From: Nostoc sp. CHAB 5844
GTDB lineage: Bacteria > Cyanobacteriota > Cyanobacteriia > Cyanobacteriales > Nostocaceae
Reading direction: 5' to 3'
DNA: 64,000 bases
Assembly (NCBI RefSeq): GCF_020829595.1
Contig: NZ_JAIVFW010000018.1
Span: 47,001 to 111,000 of the forward strand
Shown: positions 17,701 through 26,187 of the stretch, one piece after another
Numbering within the stretch: position 1 is the first letter of the stretch
Layout: every line of letters begins with the position of its first letter
Translations under genes and position numbers: made by a program
Notes under the pieces: model-generated
Told to the model about the DNA's origin: nothing
The model's input: the letters and a program-made list of their open reading frames with translations, nothing else
Databases searched by the model: none

Positions 17701-20175
17701 AGGCAACTGTACAGCCGCATAACCTTGTTCTTGCAAAGTCTGGCGAACTTTAGCGATTTCTGCGGTCGGCCCTGCCAACACCACCTGAGTCGGAGAATTG
17801 AAGTTAGCAATGGATACTTGTGGATAGTGCTTCAGTATCGGTTCGATTTTGTTGATGTCTTCTTTGACAGCCAACATTGTACCTGCATCGTGGTCTGGGT
17901 CTTCTGGCGCAGCCATTGCTTGACCCCTAGCTTTCACCAAGAACAAGTAATCTTGCTCACTCAACACACCCGCAGCCCATAATGCTGTTAGTTCACCAAA
18001 ACTGTGTCCAGCAACGAAATCAGATTTGAAACCAGCTTGTTGTAAAATAGAATACAAACCAGCACTAAATACACCAATTGCAGGTTGAGCGTATTCTGTG
18101 CGTTGCAATGCTGCAACTTGAGCATTTTTCTCTGCTTGTTCAAAGGTTGGGCGCGGGAAGACAATTTCCGAGAGAGGCTGCAAGTTATCTTTGAGTAACA
18201 AACTATCCATGTAACCATGCAAGCGCTGCATCTGTGGGAAGTTCATCACCAATTCCCGACCCATTTCTAAGTATTGCGAACCTTGGCCAGAGAACAGTGC
18301 AACAACTTTACCGCCTAATTCCATTCCAGAGGCGCGGTAGTAAATACCTTGAGGGTGTTCCCAAGATGCGGCTGCACCTTTGAGTTTCAACCAGTCGATG
18401 CTGATTTGTAGCAACTTGCAAGCTTCTTGCAGGTTTTCAGCGACAAAGCCAACTCTCGCCGCAGTTTGAGGAATTTCTACTGATTGACAATCTTGCACCA
18501 ACTGTGCAAAGTGTCTTTCACCACCTTCCGATTGCAACTTCCATAAATCTGCTTCGCACTTGCTGAGTAGTTGTGCTGGGTTAGCAGCAAACAGCAGGAT
18601 TTCTTGGGGTGTGTTGTGTATCCGGTAAGGTTGATTTTGTCCCGCTTCGTGTTCTTCTAAAACGACGTGGTAGTTTGTGCCACCAAATCCGAAGGAACTT
18701 ACACCCGCACGTCTTGGTGCTTCACCTTCCGCACGAATCCAAGGTCTTGTTTCAGTATTAAGATAAAATGCCGAGTTGTTAATGTCGAGTTTGGGGTTCG
18801 GCTCGGTGATATTAATAGTTGGCGGTAAAATTTTATGATGCAGTGCCAAAGCAGTTTTAATCAAACTTGCCGCACCCGCAGCTGCTTTGGTGTGTCCGAT
18901 TTGGGATTTCACGCTACCCAAAGCGATGTGCTGCTTTTTCTGGTCGTGTTCACCAAAGAAGTCTCTTAAAGAACCGAATTCAGTGGGGTCGCCAGCCATT
19001 GTACCAGTACCGTGGGCTTCCATCAGACCAACGGTAGCAGGAGAGAAGCCAGCATCTTCGTAAGCGCGTCGCAAGGCCATTACTTGACCTTCTTTGCGCG
19101 GTGCATAGATACTCTTGTAGCGACCATCGCTGGAAGTACCGATACCTTTGATGACGGCATAGATTTTATCGTTATCTCGTTCGGCATCTTCCAGACGCTT
19201 GAGAACAATCATCCCGATACCTTCACCCAGCATCATCCCATCGGACTTAGCATCGAAAGGTTTGACATTCTCGCTAGGTGAAACCGCCGGGGTTTTGCTG
19301 AAGGAGATGTAAGCCATGATAGTGTTGTCGGTATCCACACCACCAGTCAGCATCATGTCAGCGCGATGTTCGACTAGTTCACTAATAGCTAATTTCAAAG
19401 CACCGAAGGAACTAGCACAAGCTGCATCAATTACACAGTTAATACCACCAAAGTTCAAGCGATTGGCAATGCGTCCAGCAACGACGTTAGCCAGCATTCC
19501 AGGGAAGGCGTTCTCATCCCACTTAACGTAGGCAGCTTTGATTTTGTCAACGATTTTTTTGGTGTCTTCGTCAGAAAGACCACTGCTTTTAAGAACCTTT
19601 TCCCATATCGGATACTCTAACCGTGCAGCTAGTGGCATTCCCAACTGTTTAGCCATAGCTACACCAAGAACTACCCCGACAGTTTCCCGGTTGAACTCAC
19701 GGGATTCACTATAACCAGCATCTTCCATTGCTTCTTTCGCAATGACCAAACTTAATAACTGTGAAACGTCAGTTACTTCTAAGATGCTGGGAGGAATACC
19801 AAATTCCATCGGGTTAAAATCAACCTCTGGAATAAAACCACCGCGTTTACAATAAGTTTTATCTTCTGGGGTTCTGGGGTTAGGGTCGTAGTAATCTTCT
19901 ACACTCCAGTGAGTGGGAGGTACATCAGTAATACAATCGATTTTGTTAATGATATTTTGCCAATATTCCCGCAAATTTCTAGCTTTCGCAAATAGCGAAG
20001 CCATACCAACAATAGCTATAGGATTTTGTTGCAATTGTCTGTTAAGTTTGTTAATCGACATTGGTTTGTCTGTCGTCATCTTTTTTTCCTCTATATACCT
20101 AATCAAAGTCTTTTCACAACTGTTGATCTGGGCTTCCAATTCCGCCAAGGCAGTATCAATTGAATAAGCAGACAT
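14734..20175 (-). CDS. hglE: Heterocyst glycolipid polyketide synthase KS-AT-ACP-ACP (HglE type)
   Basis: The 1813-residue type I synthase has a short docking-like coil (1-45), a KS (~50-505; Cys ~253 in DAACASS, His in EAHGTGTMAGD and QIGHTKAAAG), and an AT (~620-905; FSGQGSQ, GHSFGE). A helical region with two similar ~45-residue segments follows (~1105-1235), then a Pro/Val-rich linker (~1238-1345). Two near-identical ACPs come next, each with LGIDSIKR (~1385 and ~1518). The C-terminal ~230 residues match the structural subdomain that precedes a PUFA-synthase KR. It builds the long HGL aglycone chain. Residues ~1036-1053 are encoded by an interspersed repeat inserted in frame. It is the first gene of the operon, and a GTA-N8-TAC box lies 44-57 bases upstream. 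The assignment as hglE rests on domain content and synteny. Confidence 0.85.
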   Translation of the reverse strand: MSAYSIDTALAELEAQINSCEKTLIRYIEEKKMTTDKPMSINKLNRQLQQNPIAIVGMASLFAKARNLREYWQNIINKIDCITDVPPTHWSVEDYYDPNPRTPEDKTYCKRGGFIPEVDFNPMEFGIPPSILEVTDVSQLLSLVIAKEAMEDAGYSESREFNRETVGVVLGVAMAKQLGMPLAARLEYPIWEKVLKSSGLSDEDTKKIVDKIKAAYVKWDENAFPGMLANVVAGRIANRLNFGGINCVIDAACASSFGALKLAISELVEHRADMMLTGGVDTDNTIMAYISFSKTPAVSPSENVKPFDAKSDGMMLGEGIGMIVLKRLEDAERDNDKIYAVIKGIGTSSDGRYKSIYAPRKEGQVMALRRAYEDAGFSPATVGLMEAHGTGTMAGDPTEFGSLRDFFGEHDQKKQHIALGSVKSQIGHTKAAAGAASLIKTALALHHKILPPTINITEPNPKLDINNSAFYLNTETRPWIRAEGEAPRRAGVSSFGFGGTNYHVVLEEHEAGQNQPYRIHNTPQEILLFAANPAQLLSKCEADLWKLQSEGGERHFAQLVQDCQSVEIPQTAARVGFVAENLQEACKLLQISIDWLKLKGAAASWEHPQGIYYRASGMELGGKVVALFSGQGSQYLEMGRELVMNFPQMQRLHGYMDSLLLKDNLQPLSEIVFPRPTFEQAEKNAQVAALQRTEYAQPAIGVFSAGLYSILQQAGFKSDFVAGHSFGELTALWAAGVLSEQDYLFLVKARGQAMAAPEDPDHDAGTMLAVKEDINKIEPILKHYPQVSIANFNSPTQVVLAGPTAEIAKVRQTLQEQGYAAVQLPVSAAFHTSLIAFAQKSFAIATKSVKFNTATIPVFSNVTGKPYPQDPAGMQRILETHLASSVLFKQEIENIYAAGGSCFVEFGPKRILTNLVKDILGDRPHITIALNPSTQKNSDRSLREAAVQMRVIGMQLKNLDPYQVQPVLPPEKKKTLSVRLNGINYVSEKTRNGFKEALESGHKVSLPAATAPVVSATPEFSETLAVKEGSVQEILRETNHIDASAASRRVGREGHEEIRVSESSSISPQEIIKPEPAPEVTTTTNISTEPEMNPAILSNQLAQESDMPTPENLVNYQRMLESLEYLLTQFQKNQSDNLQTHGQYLNHQMEYTKAFFQLMQQQNALFANAKSSQEAAQLKLVVMEGVERSMMQFHSQQSETLRIHEQYLLEQVEYAKNFFNLIQQQYSQLIAGGVAVELTPSTPFVPFTPPTLVTEAPVPPTTKIIEPQLTPVVEPVAKNGNGSKVVEAPAPQPVAVAPVPVVQIPTPQPIVEAPVAFTPAPVIETPAPVVQIPTPQPVAVISAPVVATPAVDVSDLDKNLLAIISDKTGYPVEMLELEMDMEADLGIDSIKRVEILGGLQEMYPNLPKPNLEELAEQRTIGQIITYLQSNASGNPSVGVAVLPAPALPEMPVTTVPVVPVITAPEPIVIAETLVEEIVEDTTDYADIAQTLLNITSDKTGYPVEMLELEMDMEADLGIDSIKRVEILGAMQETYPNLPKPNVEDLGDLRTIGQIVDYLQRLVAGEKKKPQSNWDFQPVQVIDNVARRPAQLKILPLPDSLEFSLPEGHICLITDDGSLTTSHVAQTLCDRGWKVVVLSFPQAIIAQQAPLPAVVERITLADMSEELLQHKLSAIATNIGTIGCFIHIHPQGVEQDKAIVKHIFFIAKHLKKFLTETANYTRSSFLAVTRLDGAFGLEHNTNYGAIAAGLFGLTKTLRWEWPKVFARSIDLSPAIDPQKSAEHIIAELCDSNLYINEVGYGSQGRVTLKASVME
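17016..17065 (-). repeat. 50-bp interspersed repeat inserted in frame in the hglE-type gene
   Basis: This is the reverse complement of the intergenic repeat at 12696-12745, with a single mismatch. It is translated as NHIDASAASRRVGRE in the linker between AT and ACP. The frame is kept and no stop arises. Confidence 0.85.
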
Positions 20176-20482
20176 AGGACATAGACAATTTTTAATTACT
20201 GTGGATTCTGAAGCTACAGTAGTCTTTGTTACCCATCAAAAATCATCTGTCTGTTGTGACAAGCAACTAGCTATCCTATGTATGAAGGCTAAATGCTTTT
20301 TTCCTAACAAACACCACACAATACAAATCAAGGTGAAGAATTAAGTTGGTAGGTACAAATGTCATTTGTCATTTGTAAGGTAGACGTATTTACATTGCCT
20401 AACCTAGTTATGTTGATTCCCTCCAACCTATTTAAGAATGAAGCCTTTCATACTTCATACTTCATACTTCATAATTCAGACT
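20176..20482. promoter_or_regulatory. Leader/promoter region of the hgl operon
   Basis: The 307 bases between the hglE-type gene and the small upstream gene hold a GTA-N8-TAC box (20219-20232), an AT-rich TAATTA about 20 bases downstream of it, and at 20437-20490 a run of short tcatact/tcagact tandem units. No ORF is supported. Confidence 0.55.
20219..20232 (-). promoter_or_regulatory. Candidate NtcA-binding site (GTA-N8-TAC) before hglE
   Basis: GTA at 20219 and TAC at 20230 are separated by 8 bases, the NtcA palindrome core. A TAATTA hexamer lies 20 bases downstream on the minus strand. A six-base core occurs by chance about once per 3-4 kb at this composition, so position is the main support. 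Confidence 0.4.
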
Positions 20483-20497
20483 TCAGACTTCACACTT
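20437..20497. repeat. Short tandem repeats (tcatact/tcagact heptamers)
   Basis: Consecutive 7-base units tcatact, tcataat, tcagact and tcacact resemble the STRR repeats of Nostocales. The run extends into the 3' end of the small gene at 20483. Confidence 0.7.
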
Positions 20498-20761
20498 CTC
20501 TTGATATTGTGGTAGCAAGTCAATAACGTTGTTGAAACTGGTAAAATAATCTTGGAGCGCGTTAGCAGCTTGACCAGTGAATTCAAGCCATTCATAATGG
20601 TAGAAATTTTGTGCGATTGTATCCAACTGGAACAAAGGAAACTTAGGAGTAGCCATGAGGACAGAAACGCTTTTTTCTCCCAAACTCGTTTGATTATCTA
20701 GCCTAACAGCAGCAACGTAGCTGGTATTAATGACAACGTTCTGTATCTTGATAAATGCCAT
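20483..20761 (-). CDS. Small conserved hypothetical protein upstream of hglE
   Basis: A 92-residue protein is read from the ATG at 20761 (MAFIKIQNVVINTSYVAAVRLD). An upstream start at 20821 is possible but gives an unlikely N-terminus. The first half looks like a small beta-rich domain, and the second is helical (QNFYHYEWLEFTGQAANALQDYF), with Trp, Tyr and Phe prominent. There is no signal peptide or membrane segment. I do not recognise a function. It lies 308 bases upstream of the PKS gene on the same strand, and a short ORF occupies the same place in the Anabaena hgl island as I recall it. A role linked to the operon is inference. The extreme C-terminus overlaps a heptamer repeat run. Confidence 0.6.
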   Translation of the reverse strand: MAFIKIQNVVINTSYVAAVRLDNQTSLGEKSVSVLMATPKFPLFQLDTIAQNFYHYEWLEFTGQAANALQDYFTSFNNVIDLLPQYQEKCEV

Positions 20762-21413
20762 AGCCAGTTTCAACGTCCAGGATAATATATTGTACGAAAT
20801 TCGACCCAGAAAAGTTGACAAGTTCGTTACCGAAAGAACATCACCTCTACTTTGAATTTCACAGCGATTTGACGAAAATACTCAACAGTTACAAGGTGAT
20901 GGTGATGCGACTTTGTATATTAGGTTTCTTATCTTCAAGCACAATAAATGTGTTCTGTTTCCGTTGGGCTTTGAAGAGTTGAATTAATAAAAAGAATAGC
21001 ACACTTCACATAAACTAAATCATTTCTTCAAGGGATTTTAAGAAAAAAATCTGGCTTTTGACGGATGTTGATGTTAAATACAATCTGCATTCCAAGTATA
21101 TTTAGAAACTTATAATTGGGATGAGAAAATTTGAGCGATCGCACTCCTCATACCAACCACAGCTTAATTTCATAGATATTACTAAAATCAGGGTATTCAG
21201 TAGAAAAATCATGAACAAATACATAAGCATATATCTTGTTTTTTCAGGAGAGCCTCATAATGTGAACTAACTTTTTGATGAATTTTTAAAATAAGGCGAA
21301 ACCTAACAGAAATAAGTAATTAATCAAGCAAAGATTAAAATTTTAGAAAGTGCATCATAAACAATACTTTGATGTCATTTTATGAATTACAAACATTTGA
21401 GTATTGAAATGTA

Positions 21414-21530
21414 TATAGCAATTCCCAAGCTTATGAAATACACCCCACCCGCCTAACGGCACCCTCCCCTTACCAAGGGCAGGGTTGGGGAGGGGTTATC
21501 TTGTACCTAACTGGAGTTGGAAACGCTATA
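21414..21530. repeat. MITE-like element with imperfect terminal inverted repeats
   Basis: tatagcaattcccaa at the left is mirrored by ttggaaacgctata at the right. An internal ccctcccc/ggggaggg hairpin encloses a caagggcagggtt loop. No flanking target duplication was found. Confidence 0.55.
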
Positions 21531-21564
21531 TCTGCTAAAAACGTTACATAAGAAGACGTGTTCC

Positions 21565-21597
21565 AGATCCCCGACTTCTTGAAGAAGTCGGGGATCT
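21565..21597. repeat. Near-perfect palindrome (16-bp arms, 1-nt spacer)
   Basis: agatccccgacttctt at 21565-21580 is followed, after one base, by its exact reverse complement at 21582-21597. It has no T-run and sits over 100 bases from the nearest stop codon, so it looks like a dispersed hairpin repeat and not a terminator. Confidence 0.75.
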
Positions 21598-21705
21598 AAC
21601 TTCTCACTAGTATTTCATGCTAAGTAGTAGACAGAATTAAATGTAAGGCAAATCAAAGAAACCTGCTTGTTATCAAAAATTTCCCCTCCTCCTGCCTTAT
21701 CCTTA

Positions 21706-23046
21706 TTAAACACTCAGCATTTTTTGCGCTGGCTTGCTAGTCCATTGCTGCCAACGCATCACGCCGCGACTAACTAATTGAGGGCTTTCATCACCAATAA
21801 AACAGATGCGTCCCAATCTTTCGCCAGCAATAAGTATTTCACCATCTCCCATAAACGGAGCAATTACAAAATTATTGGGACTGGTGTAGAAATTAATTAG
21901 GTAATTAACAACGCCTTCAATGCCTTCTATATGAATTGGTGATTGTGGTTTAGCGATTGAATGATGAGAAAAAATGCCTATATAAAGGTTATTTACTAAC
22001 AACTCATATTGAAACGGCATTTGGTTATTTTTATAAAACTGATAAACTTGTCCCTCAGAACGGAGGACAGCGACAACCCTAGCTTCGTCTATTAAATAAT
22101 TATGTTGCCATGTAGAGGAGACAGTAGCGATCGCCAGTGCTGCATCTGAAGGTAACAAATTCCGAAACTGTGAAGTGTAAGTATCGCCACAATAAACCAA
22201 ATGTCTGCCCAGCATCCATTCCTCACCAACTTTTACCACTGGTTCTAGATTGGCTTTTAGTGGCTCAATTACTTGTTCTACCTGACGTTGCATTTTTTTT
22301 AGGGCTAATTTAGCTTCTTTCTCCGCCATAGCACTTTTCAAAGCTAATATCTGTAACTCTTTTTGCTTTTTGTTAGCTTCTATAATTAATTGCGCTTGCT
22401 GTGCGGTTGCTTGTTTATCTCCTTGCTTTTGGGCTAACTCTAACGCCTTTTGTGCTTCCTCGGCTAAGGTAAGTTCTTCACTCCCAGCCCTGGCAATTTT
22501 TAGTAGTGTTGTTGGACTGTCAGCCAAGGGTGTACCTTTAATCATCTGTTTGACATCTGGATGAATACTTTTAGCAATTTGTTTCCCATGCTGAAAGGTA
22601 CGCTTAGAGTATCCAACTTCCTTAGCCAACTCGATAGTTCTTTTGGGAGGTAGTGAAATGGTTGCACCACCTTTGAGAGTATGCTGATTATCTCCCGCTT
22701 TCGCTCGTAGCCCCATACGTTCTAAAATCTGATCGCGCTCTAACCACAGTTCTGAACGTTCCAAGGGTTCTAACTCATTGCGAATCAAGTTTTCGTCAAT
22801 TTCCGCCAACCGCGCTTGGTCAGCATCTTGATAGTTAACAACATTACATTCTATGCTTTCTAACCCCAATAACTTAGAAGCTGTGAGGCGATGTAGCCCA
22901 GCAATCAAATTCAAATTCTGATCTACCGTGATGGGGTTTAATAAACCATTAGTCTTAATTGACTCTTTCAATTCATTAACTTTATGAGCATTGACAGGAC
23001 GACGGTTAGAACCTATACGAATTTGATTTATAGAAACTACAGGCAT
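21706..23046 (-). CDS. ParB-like N-terminal domain fused to a degenerate DNA-methylase-like domain
   Basis: A 446-residue protein is read from the ATG at 23046 (a GTG 6 bases earlier is also in frame). Residues ~1-110 are a ParB/Srx-type domain (NGLLNPITVDQNLNLIAGLHR, IECNVV, EIDENLIRNELEPLERSE). A helix-turn-helix-like part (EVGYSKRTFQHGKQIAK) and a long Ala/Gln/Lys-rich coiled coil (~190-265) follow. The C-terminus (~275-435) copies the layout of ParB-linked N4/N6 methylases: WMLGRHLVYCGDT, then VIAPFMGDGEILIAGERLGR in the place of the PFxGxGxT-type SAM loop. The DPPY catalytic motif is absent (SDAALAIATVSSTW). It is probably a regulatory or DNA-binding derivative without methylase activity. 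It lies divergently from hgdB, the place where I recall alr5348 in Anabaena. Confidence 0.75.
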   Translation of the reverse strand: MPVVSINQIRIGSNRRPVNAHKVNELKESIKTNGLLNPITVDQNLNLIAGLHRLTASKLLGLESIECNVVNYQDADQARLAEIDENLIRNELEPLERSELWLERDQILERMGLRAKAGDNQHTLKGGATISLPPKRTIELAKEVGYSKRTFQHGKQIAKSIHPDVKQMIKGTPLADSPTTLLKIARAGSEELTLAEEAQKALELAQKQGDKQATAQQAQLIIEANKKQKELQILALKSAMAEKEAKLALKKMQRQVEQVIEPLKANLEPVVKVGEEWMLGRHLVYCGDTYTSQFRNLLPSDAALAIATVSSTWQHNYLIDEARVVAVLRSEGQVYQFYKNNQMPFQYELLVNNLYIGIFSHHSIAKPQSPIHIEGIEGVVNYLINFYTSPNNFVIAPFMGDGEILIAGERLGRICFIGDESPQLVSRGVMRWQQWTSKPAQKMLSV

Positions 23047-23052
23047 AATCAC

Positions 23053-23622
23053 TGTTTTTATATAAGTTCAGTTAAAACAACCAAGATAACACGCAAAATC
23101 AAGATGGAACATTTTAGTTAGTGAGTTTAAACTTAGAATTTTGTTCCTGGAATATATGAAAAGTATTCAATTTTACACAATTTTAGTAACAAAAAATATA
23201 ATGATTATTGTTTTTTCCTGTTCCCTGTTCTCTGTTTTCTATTCCCTCCATAATGGTCATTAAAACCTAACTTAAGCAAGGTCAATTGGTTGACAAGATT
23301 AAAGTGCTTTGCCATAATTGGACACAGTTTATCCAGCTTTTCTATCCGCTTCATTTTCGTAAATTTAAATTTTTTGGTTAGCTCTATCGTATTTTAGACT
23401 ACTGGATTTGATACGAAATTAGGATAAAACTGAGAAAGATTTCGAGTTACGCCTTCTATTATTTCATCGCAAAATTAGTAATAAATATTGGTGTAAAGGC
23501 GTATAAAAAGTATGAAGTATGAAGTGTGAATTATGAAGTAGAAGGAAATTTTTCAAACTTCATTCAGCTTAATTATCAGTCATTTAGGCTGTTCCCTGGC
23601 ATAGCACAATTGGAATAAAAAT
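23053..23622. promoter_or_regulatory. Divergent promoter region between the ParB-like gene and hgdB
   Basis: The 570-base AT-rich interval contains a GTA-N8-TAC box at 23389-23402 and a run of agtatga/agtgtga repeats at 23507-23545. No ORF is supported. It should hold the promoter of the hgd-hglT genes. Confidence 0.55.
23389..23402 (+). promoter_or_regulatory. Candidate NtcA-binding site (GTA-N8-TAC) upstream of hgdB
   Basis: GTA, eight bases (ttttagac) and TAC are seen here, 221 bases before the hgdB ATG. It mirrors the box before the hglE-type gene. A chance occurrence cannot be excluded. Confidence 0.35.
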
Positions 23623-24828
23623 ATGACACTAAAAAGATACAGCCAGTTGTTTACAAAACCCTTAAGTCGGTGGCAAATAATTTTAGCAGCTTCTATTACT
23701 GTAGCTGCTGCTGGGCTAGGAACTTTCTACAGTGTTGTACCAAAATCGAACCGTGTCCCCGTACAAACAACTCAGATAACTCCAGCAAAACCTGCTCCTG
23801 TGAAAGTTGCAATCACTGCTTTAGGACGTTTGCAGCCAGAAGGTAAAGTTACTTATTTGTCTGCGCCTAATTCTATTAACGGTGTGCGCGTCGAAAAACT
23901 ATTGGTGAAAGAAGGGGATGAAGTAAAAGCAGGGCAAGTATTAGCATATTTAGAAGATTATGCCCGTGCTACAGCCGCCTTGCAACAATCTTTAGATAAA
24001 CTGCAAGTTGCCAAAGCTAAATTAGCACAGGTAAAAGCTGGTGCTAAATCTGGAGATATCGACGCGCAAAAAGCGACCATTGCGAATTTAGAATCTCAAT
24101 TAAAAGGAGAAGTTGCGACTCAACAGGCAACTATTAACCGCATCCAAGCTCAAGTAGACAACGCTCAAACCGAGAACGATCGCTATCAGCAATTATACAA
24201 ACAAGGTGCGATCGCGGCTTCTATTGCCGACAGCAAAGCCTTACAACTCAAAACTACACAACAACAACTAACAGAAGCCAAAGCTGCTCTTACTCGTACA
24301 CAAAATACTCTGCAAGACCAACAAAAAGAAGCCAAAGCCAGACTCAACAGTATCAGCGAGGTACGCACTGTAGATGTTGAAGCAGCACAAACTGAAGTGA
24401 AAAGTGCTGTCACAGCAATTAAACAAGCCAAAGCCGACCAAGACTTAACTTACATTAAGGCTCCTATTGACGGCAAAATCCTCAAAATTCATGCCAAAAC
24501 TGGTGAAGTTATCAACACTTCTGGTTTTGCAGAAATCGGTAAGACATCGCAAATGTATGTAATTGCAGAAGTCTATCAAACCGATATTCAAAAAGTACGT
24601 GTAGGTCAAAAAGCCAGCATTACCAGTGCAGCATTTGCCGGGAAATTGCCAGGAACTGTTAAAGAAATTGGTTGGCAAGTTGACAAACAAAGCATCTTTA
24701 GTCTCAATCCTAGATCTGATACAGACCGAAGAATTGTTGAAGTAAAAATATCCATCGATAACCCCGCAGATAGTCAAAAAGTAGCTCGGATGACTAACTT
24801 GCAAGTGGATGTATCTATTCATATATAG
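23623..24828 (+). CDS. hgdB: HgdB: DevB/HlyD-type membrane fusion protein for heterocyst glycolipid export
   Basis: The 401-residue protein has an N-terminal membrane anchor (~17-40) and a lipoyl half-motif ALGRLQPEGKVTYLSAP. A long periplasmic coiled-coil hairpin follows (~115-265; many Ala/Gln/Lys with VDNAQTENDRYQQLYKQGAIA at its centre), then the second lipoyl half (TYIKAPIDGKILKIHAKTGE) and a beta-barrel C-terminus. This is the periplasmic adaptor of a DevBCA-type ABC exporter joining the inner-membrane permease to TolC. It is first in the hgd-hglT gene series and divergent from the hgl operon, as in Anabaena, where hgdB is needed to deposit the glycolipid layer. The symbol rests on synteny. 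An STRR-rich spacer separates it from hgdC. Confidence 0.85.
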   Translation: MTLKRYSQLFTKPLSRWQIILAASITVAAAGLGTFYSVVPKSNRVPVQTTQITPAKPAPVKVAITALGRLQPEGKVTYLSAPNSINGVRVEKLLVKEGDEVKAGQVLAYLEDYARATAALQQSLDKLQVAKAKLAQVKAGAKSGDIDAQKATIANLESQLKGEVATQQATINRIQAQVDNAQTENDRYQQLYKQGAIAASIADSKALQLKTTQQQLTEAKAALTRTQNTLQDQQKEAKARLNSISEVRTVDVEAAQTEVKSAVTAIKQAKADQDLTYIKAPIDGKILKIHAKTGEVINTSGFAEIGKTSQMYVIAEVYQTDIQKVRVGQKASITSAAFAGKLPGTVKEIGWQVDKQSIFSLNPRSDTDRRIVEVKISIDNPADSQKVARMTNLQVDVSIHI

Positions 24829-24911
24829 TCAAGGGTCAAGAGTCAATGGTCAATGGTTAAAAAAACAAATGACCAATGACAAATAACAAATGACAAATAA
24901 CAAGTGAATCC
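24829..24911 (+). repeat. Heptamer tandem repeats in the hgdB-hgdC spacer
   Basis: The spacer is nearly all 7-base units (gtcaatg, gtcaagg, aaatgac, aaataac). The matching spacer of the second DevBC pair (39211-39297) is built of the same families. Confidence 0.75.
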
Positions 24912-26090
24912 ATGAATTTCAAGATTCCTTTAGCATGGCTACAGTTAGCCCAACAAAAGATTCGTTTTGTCGTCGCTGTAGCCGGAATTGCTTTTATTGT
25001 GCTACTCATGTTTGTGCAGCTAGGCTTTCAAGATGCACTTTATTCTAGTGCTACCGCAGTGCATCAAAGCTTACGTGGAGATTTATTTTTAGTTAGTTCA
25101 CAATATAAGTCTTTGACATCTAATCAAAGCTTTTCAAGAACTCGTTTGTATCAAGCATTGGGGTTTGAAGGGGTTGATTCTGTTAGCCCTATGTACTTGC
25201 AATTTGCGAAGTTAAAAAATCCTGATACTGGTGAGAAGTATTCAATCTACGTGATTGGCTTCGACCCAGGAAATCCTGTAATGAATATTCCCGAAGTTGA
25301 GCAAAACTTGGACAAACTCAAAATTCCTGATGTCATGCTTTTTGACCGGAATTCTCGTCCAGAGTTTGGGCCAATTGCTGCCAAATTTGACCAAGGAGAT
25401 ACTGAACAAACAATTGAAATATTTCCTTTTGACGGGCCAATTGGCTACAACGTGCGAGTAGGTGGATTATTTAGCTTAGGGCCTTCCTTTGGTGTGGATG
25501 GTAACTTAATTGTTAGTGACTCAACTTTTCTGCGGATAAATCCGAATACTCGTCCAGCCGAAAAAATCGATATTGGTGTAATTACCCTTAAACCAGGCAC
25601 TGATAAAGAAAAAGTTTTAGAAAATTTGCAAGCCAATTTACCGAATGATGTCCTAGTTTTTACTCGTCAAGGCTTTATAAATTTTGAAAAACAATATTGG
25701 GCTGATAGAACACCTATTGGTTTTATTCTTAACCTGATGTTGACAATGGCTTCGGTTGTAGGTGTAGTGATTGTTTACCAAATTCTCTACAGCAACATTG
25801 CTACTCAATTTATTGCTTATGCAACATTAAAAGCCATTGGCTATCCCAACTCTTATCTGTTAAATATTGTCTTTCAACAAGCTTTAATTTTAGCAGTTTT
25901 TGCATATATTCCAGGATTTTTAACTTCCATAATTTTGTATGACTTTGCAATGGAAGCTACAAAATTACCTATCATGATGAATGCGAATAATGCAATGATT
26001 GTTTTTATTTCAGCAGTCTTGATGTGTATTACCTCTGGCGCACTTGCTATTAACAAATTACGTTCTGCTGACCCCGCAGACATTTTCTAA
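24912..26090 (+). CDS. hgdC: HgdC: DevC-type ABC exporter permease
   Basis: The 392-residue protein has one N-terminal transmembrane helix (~18-40), a large periplasmic MacB-like domain (~45-260) and three C-terminal helices (~270-295, ~318-345, ~358-380). The segments RTRLYQALGFEGVDSVSPMY, SFGVDGNLIVSDSTFL and the C-terminal ADPADIF are characteristic of DevC proteins and match the second DevC in this window (39298). It should form the inner-membrane part of the HGL exporter with HgdB. No ATPase gene follows: the next gene is the epimerase hgdA. The ATP-binding subunit must therefore come from elsewhere, possibly from the DevA gene at 40472. Confidence 0.85.
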   Translation: MNFKIPLAWLQLAQQKIRFVVAVAGIAFIVLLMFVQLGFQDALYSSATAVHQSLRGDLFLVSSQYKSLTSNQSFSRTRLYQALGFEGVDSVSPMYLQFAKLKNPDTGEKYSIYVIGFDPGNPVMNIPEVEQNLDKLKIPDVMLFDRNSRPEFGPIAAKFDQGDTEQTIEIFPFDGPIGYNVRVGGLFSLGPSFGVDGNLIVSDSTFLRINPNTRPAEKIDIGVITLKPGTDKEKVLENLQANLPNDVLVFTRQGFINFEKQYWADRTPIGFILNLMLTMASVVGVVIVYQILYSNIATQFIAYATLKAIGYPNSYLLNIVFQQALILAVFAYIPGFLTSIILYDFAMEATKLPIMMNANNAMIVFISAVLMCITSGALAINKLRSADPADIF

Positions 26091-26187
26091 AAGTATGAAG
26101 TATAAAGTGTGAAGTATGAAAATTTATTCATCCTTTAGCTTCATACTTCTATATGAAATCTAAACTTTAGTAAGATGATAACCCCTA
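26091..26187 (+). repeat. agtatgaag tandem repeats between hgdC and hgdA
   Basis: A run of agtatga, agtataa, agtgtga and agtatga is followed by a tcatact unit. It belongs to the STRR family found also at 23507, 39211 and 50894. Confidence 0.65.

Larger units (their letters stand above)
20762..21705. other. Non-coding interval with repeat elements
   Basis: This interval of about 940 bases lies between the small gene and the ParB-like gene. It contains one MITE-like element (21414-21530), one near-perfect 16-bp palindrome (21565-21597) and a HIP1 site. No credible ORF is seen on either strand. Confidence 0.55.

Noticed and set aside
21706..23046. Active ParB-linked DNA methyltransferase
   Set aside because: The DPPY catalytic motif is absent and the SAM loop is altered, so methylation activity is not supported.
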